DNA from: an uncultured Collinsella sp.
GTDB lineage: Bacteria > Actinomycetota > Coriobacteriia > Coriobacteriales > Coriobacteriaceae
Reading direction: 5' to 3'
DNA: 12,826 bases
Assembly: GCA_900548935.1 (NCBI GenBank)
Contig: URMR01000039.1
Coordinates: 1 to 12,826, forward strand
The notes beneath the pieces were generated by a model. It saw nothing but the letters and a program-made list of their open reading frames with translations, did not search any database and had not been told where the DNA came from. How positions within the stretch are numbered: position 1 is the stretch's first letter; every line of letters begins with the position of its first letter. Made by a program: the position numbers and the translations under genes. Positions 1 to 7,864 of this stretch are shown piece after piece.

Positions 1-31
1 GCCCCGACGGTTGACAAAACTATAGGAACAC

Positions 32-46
32 CCAACGACTAGTTGG
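32..46. promoter_or_regulatory. Small inverted repeat upstream of the YhgE/Pip pair, possible operator
   Basis: CCAAC (32-36) and GTTGG (42-46) form a perfect 5-bp dyad around GACTA. It lies 15 bases downstream of a TTGACA hexamer (11-16), where a -10 box would be expected. No good -10 hexamer is visible at the right spacing (34-39 reads AACGAC), so promoter function is not established. A dyad at this position could be a repressor operator. Arms of 5 bp can also occur by chance, so confidence is low. The rest of 1-227 holds only weak AT-rich -10-like hexamers (for example TAGTAT at 127-132) and no gene I can support. Confidence 0.25.
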
Positions 47-227
47 ATTGCTAATTTGTGTGGGTTGTGGTTTTGGGAGCTGCGGGAATTTAAGATACTG
101 CACAACTGTACGTTAAATCATCTTCGTAGTATATTGCTACCCGCAAAACTCAGCACCATTGTGCCGCGAGGCACTAAAGCGTCTACGTACAATGGTTGTC
201 GATAGTACGATTCGATTCAACGACAGG

Positions 228-3008
228 ATGGATGGTCCAAGCGTGAGTCTCGGCAGCAAACTATCCAATGCAAAGGTCTCCTTTGCGATATTTAAGCGCG
301 ACATTAAGCGACTGCTTATGAACCCCGTCGCCCTGGTGGTTACCCTGGGCGTGTGCGTCATTCCCTCGCTGTATGCCTGGTACAACATCGTTGCCAACTG
401 GGATCCGTACGGAAATACCCAGGGCATTAAAATTGCCATCGCCAACAACGACCAGGGCACCCAGAACGACCTAGTGGGCGAGCTTAACGCAGGCGATAAG
501 GTGGTCGACCAGCTCAAGGAGAACGACCAGCTTGGCTGGACCTTCGTCGACTCGGCGACCGATGCTAAAGAGGGCGTCGAGAGCGGTGAGTACTATGCGG
601 CCATCGTGACCCCCAGGAACTTCTCGGATAACCTGGTCTCGATGCTCGACGGTAATTACCATCAGCCGAAGCTCACCTATTACGTCAACGAGAAAAAGAG
701 CGCCATTGCGCCCAAGGTCACCGATACCGGTGCCAACACCATCGAGGAGCAGATCAACTCGGAGTTTGTCTCTACGGTGGGCGAGACCGTCGCGGGCATT
801 GCCAAAGATGCTGGCATCGACCTTAAAGACAAGGCAACCCAGACCCAGGATTCGCTGGCGGGCTCGGTGTCCGAGGCGTCTGATACCCTGGGCGAAGTAC
901 GCGATTCCATTGGCGACATGAACACCGCCATCGACAAGACAAGCAGCTCGATTGCTTCGGCCGATGCTGCGCTGGCGGGCCTGCAGGGACAGGCGCCTTC
1001 GCTAACGCAGGCAATCGCTCAGGGTAATGATCTGCTGGGCGAAGCTCGCACCACGGCTGGCAAGTCCATCACCTCGCTCTCCAAGGCACTTTCGGAGGGC
1101 AGCATCGTGCTGAGTAAGACATCGGCTTCTGCGAACGCCGCGATTGGCAGGCTTACCGGTACGGTTACGTCCACGACCACTCGAATCGACAACTCGCTCG
1201 AATCCCTTCAGGCGACGATTGACCACAACAGCGCTGTCATCGAGCGCCTGCAGATTCTCGTTAACGATACGTCGACGGGATCGGAGAACGCCGATGCGCT
1301 CATTGCGTCGACCATCAATTCGCTTCGCGAGCAAAACCAGAAGCTGCAGAGCATTAAGGATGGCCTTTCTGCACAGTCGAGCGCCATGGCAAACGACGCT
1401 ACGGCAATCTCGAACGCGAGTAACGCACTCAACGCGGCAATTCAGACCGGTACGGCTAACCTCGGTCAGGCTCAGACCGATCTGGGGCAGAACGCGCTGC
1501 CGAAGGCTTCGAGCGCGCTTGACTCCTTTGCCGCCGTTTCGGGCGATTTGACCGGCATTGTATCGGGTATGACCCCCACGATAGCGAGCGCGCGCGGCAC
1601 GCTGGCGCAGCTCGACGCCACGCTCAAGCAGGCCAAGACCACGCTGTCCCAGACCGATTCCTCGCTTGCCAAGGTCCAGGACAAGCTTGCAACCGCCGCC
1701 AATGACATCGCGGCGCTGCAGACCTCCGAGTCCATGGGCGAGCTGGCCGATCTGATGGGCGTCGATGTCAATGACGTGGCAGATTTCATGGCATCTCCGG
1801 TTGAGCTGACGTCCAAGTCAATCTATCCGGTCAAGAGCTTTGGCTCGGGCATCGCGCCCTTCTACACCAATCTGGCGCTGTGGGTAGGCGGCTATGTGCT
1901 CATCGCTATCTACAAGCTCGAGGTCGACCGCGAGGGCATCGGTAGCTTTACGGCGCGTCAGGGCTACTTTGGCCGCTGGCTGCTGATGGTGATCCTGGGT
2001 GCGTTCCAGGCCATTATCGTTACGGTGGGCGACCTGGTCATTGGCGTTCAGTGCGTCAACCCGCTGCTGTTCGTGCTGGGCGGCGTTGCAATCTCGTTCA
2101 CCTACGTCAACATCATCTATGCGCTGTCCACCACGTTTAAGCATATCGGCAAGGCTATCGGTGTCATTCTCGTTATCGTGCAGATTCCGGGTTCGTCGGG
2201 CATGTATCCCATCGAGATGATGCCCGGCTTCTTCCAATGGCTGCATCCGCTGCTGCCCTTCACCTATGGCATCAACCTGCTGCGCGAGACCGTCGGTGGC
2301 ATGTATTCGTTCAACTATCTGTTCAACCTGTGCATCCTGGGCGTGTTCCTTATCATCGCGCTCTTTATCGGTCTGCAGCTGCGCCCGTTGCTGCTCAACC
2401 TCAACCTGCTTTTTGATAAGCAGCTTTCCACGACGGGCCTCATGATCTGCGAGTCCAACGACCTGCCGCGCCAGCGCTACTCGCTGCGCACGGCCATGCG
2501 CGTCATGCTCGATTCCGATTCGTACCGTCGCGAGGTGCTCGATCATGCCGTGGCGTTTGAGCATCGCTACCCCTACTACATCAAGGGCGGTTTTGCCGCC
2601 GTGGTAGGCGTGCAGGTTCTGCTCTTTGTGCTCTCGACGGTGCTCGATATCGACAATAACGGCAAGATCATCCTGCTTGTCATTTGGATCATCTCGGTTA
2701 TTGCCATCTGCGGCTGGCTTATCAATATCGAATATATCCGAGCGAGCCTCAATACCCAGATGCGCATCTCGGCGCTTTCGGATGAGGACCTGCGTCGCGA
2801 GATGCGCGAACACACGGCCGCCATTCCTGCCGCCCGCCACATGTTTGGCCTCAACGCCAGCGAGCGTGGTGCCAAGGGCGGCGATCAGTCCACGGGCCGC
2901 TTGCCGCATATCGGCTCGCACCATAAATCTCAGGGCAGCGACAGCACAGCCACAAATGATGGAGATACCACCGCGCTTGGCAAGCACTCCAAAGGAGGTG
3001 AGGCATAA
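228..3008 (+). CDS. YhgE/Pip family membrane protein with extra C-terminal two-helix module
   Basis: This is a large integral membrane protein of the YhgE/Pip family, related to the ABC-2 permease fold; the family includes the lactococcal phage infection protein and resembles EsaA of type VII secretion. Its substrate is unknown. With the ATG at 228 it has 926 residues. TM1 is near 32-54, followed by the family signature WDPYGNT (about 58-64) and a conserved extracytoplasmic N-domain ending in ESGEYYAAIV. A long Ala/Ser/Thr-rich helical region, probably coiled coil, spans about 210-520. A C-terminal block of about five TM helices (540-725) carries GSSGMYPIEM and LPFTYGINLLRE. Two further TM helices (783-808, 812-838) and a charged tail rich in Gly, Ser and His (839-926) go beyond the usual architecture. 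The start is uncertain: TTG 159, ATG 192, ATG 228 and GTG 243 are all in frame, and none has a strong ribosome site; GTG 243 has AGGATGGATGG upstream. The gene abuts the next one, a paralogue, with no gap. The family call is firm; the function is not. Confidence 0.9.
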   Translation: MDGPSVSLGSKLSNAKVSFAIFKRDIKRLLMNPVALVVTLGVCVIPSLYAWYNIVANWDPYGNTQGIKIAIANNDQGTQNDLVGELNAGDKVVDQLKENDQLGWTFVDSATDAKEGVESGEYYAAIVTPRNFSDNLVSMLDGNYHQPKLTYYVNEKKSAIAPKVTDTGANTIEEQINSEFVSTVGETVAGIAKDAGIDLKDKATQTQDSLAGSVSEASDTLGEVRDSIGDMNTAIDKTSSSIASADAALAGLQGQAPSLTQAIAQGNDLLGEARTTAGKSITSLSKALSEGSIVLSKTSASANAAIGRLTGTVTSTTTRIDNSLESLQATIDHNSAVIERLQILVNDTSTGSENADALIASTINSLREQNQKLQSIKDGLSAQSSAMANDATAISNASNALNAAIQTGTANLGQAQTDLGQNALPKASSALDSFAAVSGDLTGIVSGMTPTIASARGTLAQLDATLKQAKTTLSQTDSSLAKVQDKLATAANDIAALQTSESMGELADLMGVDVNDVADFMASPVELTSKSIYPVKSFGSGIAPFYTNLALWVGGYVLIAIYKLEVDREGIGSFTARQGYFGRWLLMVILGAFQAIIVTVGDLVIGVQCVNPLLFVLGGVAISFTYVNIIYALSTTFKHIGKAIGVILVIVQIPGSSGMYPIEMMPGFFQWLHPLLPFTYGINLLRETVGGMYSFNYLFNLCILGVFLIIALFIGLQLRPLLLNLNLLFDKQLSTTGLMICESNDLPRQRYSLRTAMRVMLDSDSYRREVLDHAVAFEHRYPYYIKGGFAAVVGVQVLLFVLSTVLDIDNNGKIILLVIWIISVIAICGWLINIEYIRASLNTQMRISALSDEDLRREMREHTAAIPAARHMFGLNASERGAKGGDQSTGRLPHIGSHHKSQGSDSTATNDGDTTALGKHSKGGEA
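2991..3000 (+). promoter_or_regulatory. Strong Shine-Dalgarno for the second YhgE/Pip gene
   Basis: AAAGGAGGTG lies inside the 3' end of the first YhgE/Pip gene, 8 bases before the ATG at 3009. It is a near-perfect anti-16S match. It fixes the second gene's start and indicates efficient independent initiation even though the two genes touch (stop at 3006-3008, start at 3009). Confidence 0.9.
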
Positions 3009-5198
3009 ATGAAGAACATCCTGCATCTGTTTAAGCGCGATGTCCAAAACGTGTCTCGCTCCGTGATCGGTATGGTCGTCGTGATGGGCCTGATCATCGT
3101 GCCGTGCCTGTACGCGTGGTTTAACATCGCCGGAAGCTGGGATCCCTACGGCAATACCGGCAACCTTAAGATTGCAGTGGTCAACACCGACGAGGGCTAC
3201 GAGAGCGATCTGATTCCCGTCGAGGTCAACGTGGGCGAAAACGTAACCTCCACCCTGCGCGGCAACGAGAACTTCGACTGGGTCGTCCTCAACGACCGCG
3301 ATAAGGCGATTGAGGGCGTTAAGTCGGGCGCGTACTACGCTGCCGTCGTTATCCCTAAAACGTTTAGCGCCGACATGATGACGCTTTTCTCGACCGAGGT
3401 GAAGCACGCCGATATCGAGTTCTATGAGAACCAGAAGGCCAACGCCATCGCGCAGATCGTGACTGAAAAGGGTTCGAGCGCCGTCCAGAGTCAGGTCAAC
3501 GAGACCTTTACCAAGACCATCACGACCATCGGCCTTAAGACCGTGTCCAGCCTGCTCGACTATATGAGCACCGACCAGGTGAGCAACTTTATCGCCAATC
3601 TGTCCTCTACGCTGGGCGATTCGGTCGAGGACCTGCAGGACGTTCAGGCGAGCGCGACGTCGCTCGCGGGCATTTTGAGCTCTACGTCCGATTCGCTGAC
3701 ATCGGCGGGCGGCATGCTCAAGCAGACGGGCACCGTTGATGAGTCGACGAAGCAGCTGATGGAGCACGCCAAGAGCGGCATCAATGATTCCAAGGAAGCG
3801 CTCAAGGCCGCCAACGATGCCGTTGACGCGGCGATTGACGGAAGCGCGGGCTCGTTTGACAACGTGTCCGCCGAGCTTGCGAAGGCATTTGATGCCGCGA
3901 ATCAGCATGTTGACCTTACGGTGTCCCAGCTCAACGATGCCGCTGCGGCCCTCGATGCGCGCGCCAAGGATATCGATAAGATGACCGATCAGCTCCGCAG
4001 CCTTGCCGACCAGGTGAGCGATGACAAGCTCAAAGACGGCCTCAAGTCCGCTGCGACGTCGCTGGGCAGAATCGCCGTTGAGTACCGCAACAATGCCAAT
4101 GAGCTGACGAACATCGCGACGTCGCTCACGAAGAGCATGGCGGAGATCAACAACTCGCGTGCCGAGGTCGACCAGGCCATCGCCGATGCCAAGGCGGGTA
4201 TCTCGGGTGCCAAGTCCGACTACGATTCTACGTTCTCGGTTAAGGCCAAGGAGCTCAAGAAGACCATTTCGGGCGTTCTGGATTCCCTGAACGGTATCTC
4301 GGGTGACTTGGATAGCGCCGTGAGCGGTCTGACCGACGCCTCTGGTTCGCTCGCGAAGGGTCTCTCCAAGGCTGCAAAGCTGGTCAACAAGGCTTCCGAT
4401 CAGCTGGGCGAGGCGTCGGACAAGATCAGCGCCTTTAAGGACGAGCTTGATAGCGCTCTGATCTCGGGTGACCTGGCCATGATTAAGACAATGATTGGCA
4501 GCGACCCCGATGCCCTCGCCGTGTCGCTTTCCGGCCCTGTCGCACTCGACCGTAAGCCGGTCTATCCAATCCGCAACTACGGTTCGGCCATGGCGCCGTT
4601 CTACACGATTCTGTCGCTATGGGTCGGCTCGATCGTACTGGCGGCCATGATGAAGGTCTCGGTTGATGATGAGCTTATCAACGAGCTCATCCCCGTGCGC
4701 CTGCACGAGATCTACTTGGGTCGCTACCTGTTCTTTGGCGGTCTGGCTCTGCTGCAGGCAACACTCGTGTGTGCGGGCGACATTCTGTTCTTTGGTATTC
4801 AGTGCGACGACCCGCTGCAGTTTGTGCTGGCGGGCTGGGTCGCGAGTCTCGTGTTCTCCAATATCGTCTACACGCTTACGGTTTCGTTTGGCGATATCGG
4901 CAAGGCGCTCGCCGTCGTGCTGTTGGTCATGCAGGTCGGCGGTTCGGGCGGCACGTTCCCCATCGAGATGACCGGTCCCGTGTTCCAGGCGATCTACCCG
5001 TTCCTGCCGTTTACCCACGGCATCAACGCCATGCATGCCGCCATGGCCGGTGCCTACCATATGGAGTACTGGGTTGAGTTGGGCATTCTGGCGAGCTATC
5101 TGATTCCGTCGCTGGCCCTGGGCGTCGTCTTCCGTCGCCCGGTTATCAAAGCCAACGACTGGATCATCGAAAAGCTGGAGAGTACTAAATTAATCTAG
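3009..5198 (+). CDS. YhgE/Pip family membrane protein, second of tandem pair
   Basis: This 729-residue YhgE/Pip-type protein is paralogous to the gene directly upstream. Both share an N-terminal LFKRD or IFKRD stretch, TM1 (here about 16-40), LYAWFNI or LYAWYNI, WDPYGNT (44-50) and a GAYYAAVV or GEYYAAIV segment near 105-112. The central region (about 190-500) is predicted helical, rich in Ala, Ser, Asp and Lys, with heptad-like Leu/Gly spacing as in family members. The C-terminal permease part has TM helices near 528-550, 569-597, 602-627, 632-654 and 688-713. It contains GSGGTFPIEM and LPFTHGIN, which match the first protein's GSSGMYPIEM and LPFTYGIN. It stops after the fifth C-terminal TM helix and lacks the first protein's extra two-helix module. 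The start is secured by the SD at 2991-3000. Zero spacing implies co-expression, and the two proteins may form a heteromer (inference). No ATPase, Esx or type VII gene is in the window, so the role is open. Confidence 0.92.
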   Translation: MKNILHLFKRDVQNVSRSVIGMVVVMGLIIVPCLYAWFNIAGSWDPYGNTGNLKIAVVNTDEGYESDLIPVEVNVGENVTSTLRGNENFDWVVLNDRDKAIEGVKSGAYYAAVVIPKTFSADMMTLFSTEVKHADIEFYENQKANAIAQIVTEKGSSAVQSQVNETFTKTITTIGLKTVSSLLDYMSTDQVSNFIANLSSTLGDSVEDLQDVQASATSLAGILSSTSDSLTSAGGMLKQTGTVDESTKQLMEHAKSGINDSKEALKAANDAVDAAIDGSAGSFDNVSAELAKAFDAANQHVDLTVSQLNDAAAALDARAKDIDKMTDQLRSLADQVSDDKLKDGLKSAATSLGRIAVEYRNNANELTNIATSLTKSMAEINNSRAEVDQAIADAKAGISGAKSDYDSTFSVKAKELKKTISGVLDSLNGISGDLDSAVSGLTDASGSLAKGLSKAAKLVNKASDQLGEASDKISAFKDELDSALISGDLAMIKTMIGSDPDALAVSLSGPVALDRKPVYPIRNYGSAMAPFYTILSLWVGSIVLAAMMKVSVDDELINELIPVRLHEIYLGRYLFFGGLALLQATLVCAGDILFFGIQCDDPLQFVLAGWVASLVFSNIVYTLTVSFGDIGKALAVVLLVMQVGGSGGTFPIEMTGPVFQAIYPFLPFTHGINAMHAAMAGAYHMEYWVELGILASYLIPSLALGVVFRRPVIKANDWIIEKLESTKLI

Positions 5199-5260
5199 CG
5201 CAACAGCGTGGCGTTACCGGAACATCGAGGTGTACTCTGCCGATGCTTTAGCGCAGTGAA

Positions 5261-5290
5261 TTGCGTGTGCCGCTTGGTTGTTGATACAGT
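5261..5290 (+). promoter_or_regulatory. Candidate extended -10 promoter ahead of the DMT transporter
   Basis: TTGCGT (5261-5266) is followed after 18 bases by TACAGT (5285-5290), preceded by TGA, which gives a TGn extended -10. Its start point would fall around 5297, inside the left arm of the hairpin at 5294-5321. Either this is a chance match just before a terminator, or transcription of the next gene starts within the hairpin sequence. Between the hairpin and the ATG at 5399 I see no better promoter; TTGACC at 5330-5335 lacks a good -10. Confidence 0.25.
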
Positions 5291-5293
5291 AGC

Positions 5294-5330
5294 GGGGCGT
5301 GCCGGGGGTCCGGTGCGCCCCGTTTTTATT
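5294..5330 (+). terminator. Intrinsic terminator after the YhgE/Pip pair
   Basis: GGGGCG (5294-5299) pairs with CGCCCC (5316-5321). The TG/TG positions pair as wobbles and CCGG pairs with CCGG around a GGGT loop, giving a 12-bp GC-rich stem. A TTTTT run at 5323-5327 follows. This is a textbook rho-independent terminator, about 95 bases after the stop of the second YhgE/Pip gene. Confidence 0.85.
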
Positions 5331-5398
5331 TGACCATGAGGCGGCACGCAGCCTTACGCGTGCGGACACCACGCCCAGTTTGAGTGTGAGGATGTTCC

Positions 5399-6382
5399 AT
5401 GGCCCAATACGCTGCCAACGAAATCGAAAACTTGCCCGATAGCCCTGTTGCCCGGGAAGACCTGGGCGCGGGCGGCACCTCCCGCGGTGCCGGTGCTCGT
5501 TCGCCGCTGTTCTGGAAAGTTCTACTGCTTTCGGTAGCGATTATCTGGGGCTACTCCTTTACCACTATGAAGGACGCACTCGGCACCATTCCGGTGTTCG
5601 CGCTGCTCTATGTACGCTTTCTGCCCGCAGCGTTGGTCATGTTTGCCGTCTTCCACAAGCGCATCATTGCACATTTCAACGCTCGCAACCTGATCGTTGG
5701 CCTGAGTATGGGCGTGCTCATGTGGGCGGCCTATGCGTTGCAGACGGTCGGTCTGGCACATACTACGGCGGGCAAGAATGCTTTTTTGACGGGCACGTAT
5801 TGCATCGTTGTGCCGTTCGCGAGCTATTTTCTGAGCGGCGAAAAACTCACCCGCTATAACCTGGGCGCGGCACTGCTGTGCTTGGCGGGCATTGGTTTGG
5901 TGGCGCTCGATAGCGTTGAATTCAACATCGGTGACGTCATTACGCTGGCGGGTGCGGTCTTTTTCGCCATCCAGATGGCGGTGACTGCCAAGTACGGTCG
6001 CAAAATGGACATCAACGTCATCACGTTTTGGATGTTTGTGGGCAACGGCGTGCTGAGCCTGGCAACGTCGCTGCTATTCGAGACCCAAGCGCCTCTGTCC
6101 GTGTGGACGCCGAGCTTTATCAGTGCGATGGCGTTTCTCTCGGTGGGCTGCACATGCGTGGCTCTGCTCATCCAAAACGTCGGCCTGGCGCATGTCCCGG
6201 CTTCGACGGGCTCGCTGCTCCTTTCGATGGAGTCCCCTTCGGGGGTGTTGTTTTCGGTGCTGCTGATGGGGGAGGCGCTCACTTCGCGCCTGCTCGCCGG
6301 CTTCGTGCTTATCTTCCTGTCGATTATCTTGAGCGAGACTCACTTCGATTTTTTGCGCAAAAAGCCGCGCCCGCAATTGTAA
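5399..6382 (+). CDS. DMT superfamily transporter, two EamA domains
   Basis: This 327-residue inner-membrane transporter belongs to the drug/metabolite transporter superfamily, where members usually export or exchange small metabolites or amino acids. The substrate cannot be read from sequence. A hydrophilic N-terminal tail of about 38 residues precedes ten predicted TM helices in two EamA repeats, roughly 40-170 and 180-315. The first opens with LSVAIIWGYSFTTMKDAL and YVRFLPAALVMF. Later come HTTAGKNAFLTGTY, then in the second half QNVGLAHVPASTGSLLLSMESP and a MGEALTSRLLAGFVLIF block, all typical EamA positions. The length is normal. The ATG at 5399 has GTGAGGA at 5386-5392 at good spacing. 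Terminators on both sides (5294-5330 and 6395-6420) make it a single-gene unit. The family is certain; drug or metabolite specificity is unknown. Confidence 0.93.
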   Translation: MAQYAANEIENLPDSPVAREDLGAGGTSRGAGARSPLFWKVLLLSVAIIWGYSFTTMKDALGTIPVFALLYVRFLPAALVMFAVFHKRIIAHFNARNLIVGLSMGVLMWAAYALQTVGLAHTTAGKNAFLTGTYCIVVPFASYFLSGEKLTRYNLGAALLCLAGIGLVALDSVEFNIGDVITLAGAVFFAIQMAVTAKYGRKMDINVITFWMFVGNGVLSLATSLLFETQAPLSVWTPSFISAMAFLSVGCTCVALLIQNVGLAHVPASTGSLLLSMESPSGVLFSVLLMGEALTSRLLAGFVLIFLSIILSETHFDFLRKKPRPQL

Positions 6383-6394
6383 ACAACTTGTTGC

Positions 6395-6420
6395 GCCGCC
6401 CTCCCGGGGCGGCATTTTTT
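6395..6420 (+). terminator. Intrinsic terminator after the DMT transporter
   Basis: GCCGCCC (6395-6401) and GGGCGGC (6407-6413) form a perfect 7-bp stem with loop TCCCG. A single A and then six Ts (6415-6420) follow. It begins 12 bases after the DMT stop codon. Confidence 0.93.
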
Positions 6421-6431
6421 ATGCGTCACCC

Positions 6432-6468
6432 TTAAAGTAATACCTTGCACTTTATGCTATCAAAGTGC
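6432..6468 (+). promoter_or_regulatory. Probable amidohydrolase promoter overlapped by a perfect dyad
   Basis: GCACTTT (6447-6453) and AAAGTGC (6462-6468) are perfect 7-bp inverted arms separated by 8 bases. A TATGCT hexamer (6453-6458) inside the dyad is a plausible -10, with TTAAAG (6432-6437) as a weak -35 at a short 15-base spacing. The start point would be near 6465, giving a leader of about 35 bases before the ATG at 6499. A dyad covering the -10 suits a repressor operator. The regulator is not in the window. Confidence 0.45.
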
Positions 6469-6498
6469 TTGCTGCAAAAACGTTACTGGGGGGCATCT

Positions 6499-7797
6499 AT
6501 GGCACCAGCACTGTCCGATCTTCAACCGCAATCAGCGCCCAAGGCCACCGCGGCGGCGCAGGCCGCTATCGGCAATGGCCTGGTCACAGAGGCTCAGGCG
6601 TTTGCCAACGAGCTTGCCGCATGGCGCCATGATCTCCATCAAACGCCTGAGCTCGGTAACAACCTTCCGCAGACGTCCGCCTTTATCCAGGCGCGTCTGG
6701 ACGAGATGGATATTCCCTATGCCGTGCTTGTTGACGGCTCCTGTGTCGTTGGCCTAATCGGCGCCGGCGCAGCAGCTGCTGCGCGGGGTAACGGTACGTG
6801 CACGGACAAGCAGGCCGGTACGGTCATCATGCTCCGTGGCGATATGGATGCCCTGCCTGTTGCCGAGGAGTCGGGAGAGCCTTTTGCCTCTACGAACGGC
6901 TGCATGCACGCATGCGGACACGATATGCACGCGACGGCGCTGCTTGGCGCGGCGCGCCTGCTCAAGGCCCGCGAGGTCGAGCTTGTCGACGCTAATGCCA
7001 CCGTCAAACTGCTGTTCCAGCCGGGCGAGGAGACCTTTGAAGGGGCACGCGCTGCCATCGCCGATGGCCTGCTGCAGAACCCGCGTCCTCAGGCGGCCTT
7101 TGCCATGCATGTCAACAGCCAGTCGCCGCTTGGCCTGGTGCTCTACGGCAGCCCGGCGCTCTCGGGCGTGTACGGTTTTCGCATCACGCTTCAGGGCAAG
7201 GGTGGCCATGGCTCGAGCCCCGAGATCTGCATCGACCCCATCACGGCCGGCGTCCATGTGCATCTGGCGCTTCAGGAGCTCATCTCCCGCGAGGTGCCGG
7301 CGGCCAAGGAAGTCGCACTTACCGTTGGTAAGTTTGCTGGCGGCTTGGCGGCCAACGTCATCCCCGACACCTGCGTGCTCGAGGGAACGCTGCGCGGCTT
7401 CGATGTTGAGCTCATGGAGCACCTCAAGACCCGCATCGCGGAGGTCGTCAAAGGTGTTGCCACGACCTATCGTACGCCGGCGACTATCGAGACGCTCTCG
7501 GATGTTCCCCCGCTCGTACTCGATGACGATATGACGCAGGCGTCGCTTGGCTACGTGGGCGCGGTGCTGCCCAAGTCCGCCTTCTTGCCACTGTTCCACG
7601 CCATGGCGAGCGAGGACTTCGCGCTTATCTCGAGCGAGATCCCGAGTGCGTACTTTACCGTGGGCGCTGCCGCGACTGATACGGACGAGCATTTTGCTCA
7701 GCACCATCCCAAGGCGCGCTTTAGCGATGCCGAGTTGCCGCTCGGCGCCGCGGCTTACACGGCGGTCGCTTTGGGCTATATCGCCGACCACCGGTAG
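6499..7797 (+). CDS. M20 family amidohydrolase (HipO/ILR1-like N-acyl amino acid hydrolase)
   Basis: This 432-residue metallo-amidohydrolase is probably cytoplasmic. The family hydrolyses N-acyl or N-aryl amino acids (hippurate hydrolase, aminoacylase, ILR1-like), and the precise substrate is unknown. Visible features are WRHDLHQTPELG (42-53), MLRGDMDALPV with D115 and D117, and HACGHDMH with C139 and H141 as metal ligands. QPGEE (174-178) holds the catalytic and metal glutamates. H203 lies in AMHV, a dimerisation insert begins GKGGHGSSPE, SEDF is at 371-374, and the terminal metal histidine is H403 in HHPKARFSD. No key residue is missing. An Ala-rich loop (89-97) precedes the catalytic domain core. 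The start at 6499 is chosen over in-frame TTG 6445 and ATG 6454 because it follows a G-rich SD-like run (6488-6493) and because the upstream codons overlap the promoter dyad. The stop at 7795-7797 is followed closely by an MFS remnant in the same frame. Confidence 0.92.
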   Translation: MAPALSDLQPQSAPKATAAAQAAIGNGLVTEAQAFANELAAWRHDLHQTPELGNNLPQTSAFIQARLDEMDIPYAVLVDGSCVVGLIGAGAAAAARGNGTCTDKQAGTVIMLRGDMDALPVAEESGEPFASTNGCMHACGHDMHATALLGAARLLKAREVELVDANATVKLLFQPGEETFEGARAAIADGLLQNPRPQAAFAMHVNSQSPLGLVLYGSPALSGVYGFRITLQGKGGHGSSPEICIDPITAGVHVHLALQELISREVPAAKEVALTVGKFAGGLAANVIPDTCVLEGTLRGFDVELMEHLKTRIAEVVKGVATTYRTPATIETLSDVPPLVLDDDMTQASLGYVGAVLPKSAFLPLFHAMASEDFALISSEIPSAYFTVGAAATDTDEHFAQHHPKARFSDAELPLGAAAYTAVALGYIADHR

Positions 7798-7804
7798 CAT
7801 CCAA

Positions 7805-7864
7805 CCTTGCCTTTCAAGCCTGCGGGCATGCCCATAAGGCCTATGCCCTTGTCTTTCAAGGCAA
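7805..7864. repeat. Direct repeats flanking a palindrome, possible scar
   Basis: CCTTGCCTTTCAAG (7805-7818) recurs as CCTTGTCTTTCAAG (7847-7860), 13 of 14 bases identical and 42 bases apart. Between them GGGCAT (7824-7829) and ATGCCC (7843-7848) form a hairpin with an inner GCC/GGC. An outer pair, TTGCCTT (7807-7813) and AAGGCAA (7858-7864), could extend the fold. The element sits between the amidohydrolase stop and the recognisable part of the MFS remnant, and may mark the rearrangement that removed that gene's 5' part. No T-run follows, so it is not a convincing terminator. Confidence 0.55.

Noticed and set aside
1818..3908. A 696-codon open frame on the minus strand across both YhgE/Pip genes
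   Set aside because: It spans the junction of two real genes with clear homology, its product is rich in His, Arg and Asp without domains, and long antisense frames are common in GC-rich codon-biased DNA.
228..5198. Type VII secretion or phage-defence locus
   Set aside because: The resemblance is limited to the YhgE/Pip family; no Esx protein, FtsK/SpoIIIE-type ATPase, nuclease or other defence gene is present in the window.
5199..5398. A tRNA or small RNA gene between the YhgE/Pip pair and the DMT gene
   Set aside because: No cloverleaf is visible; the only clear structure is the intrinsic terminator.
6754..7800. A 348-codon minus-strand frame opposite the M20 amidohydrolase
   Set aside because: It is antisense to an intact metalloenzyme with all motifs; its Arg-rich product is unlike any family I know.
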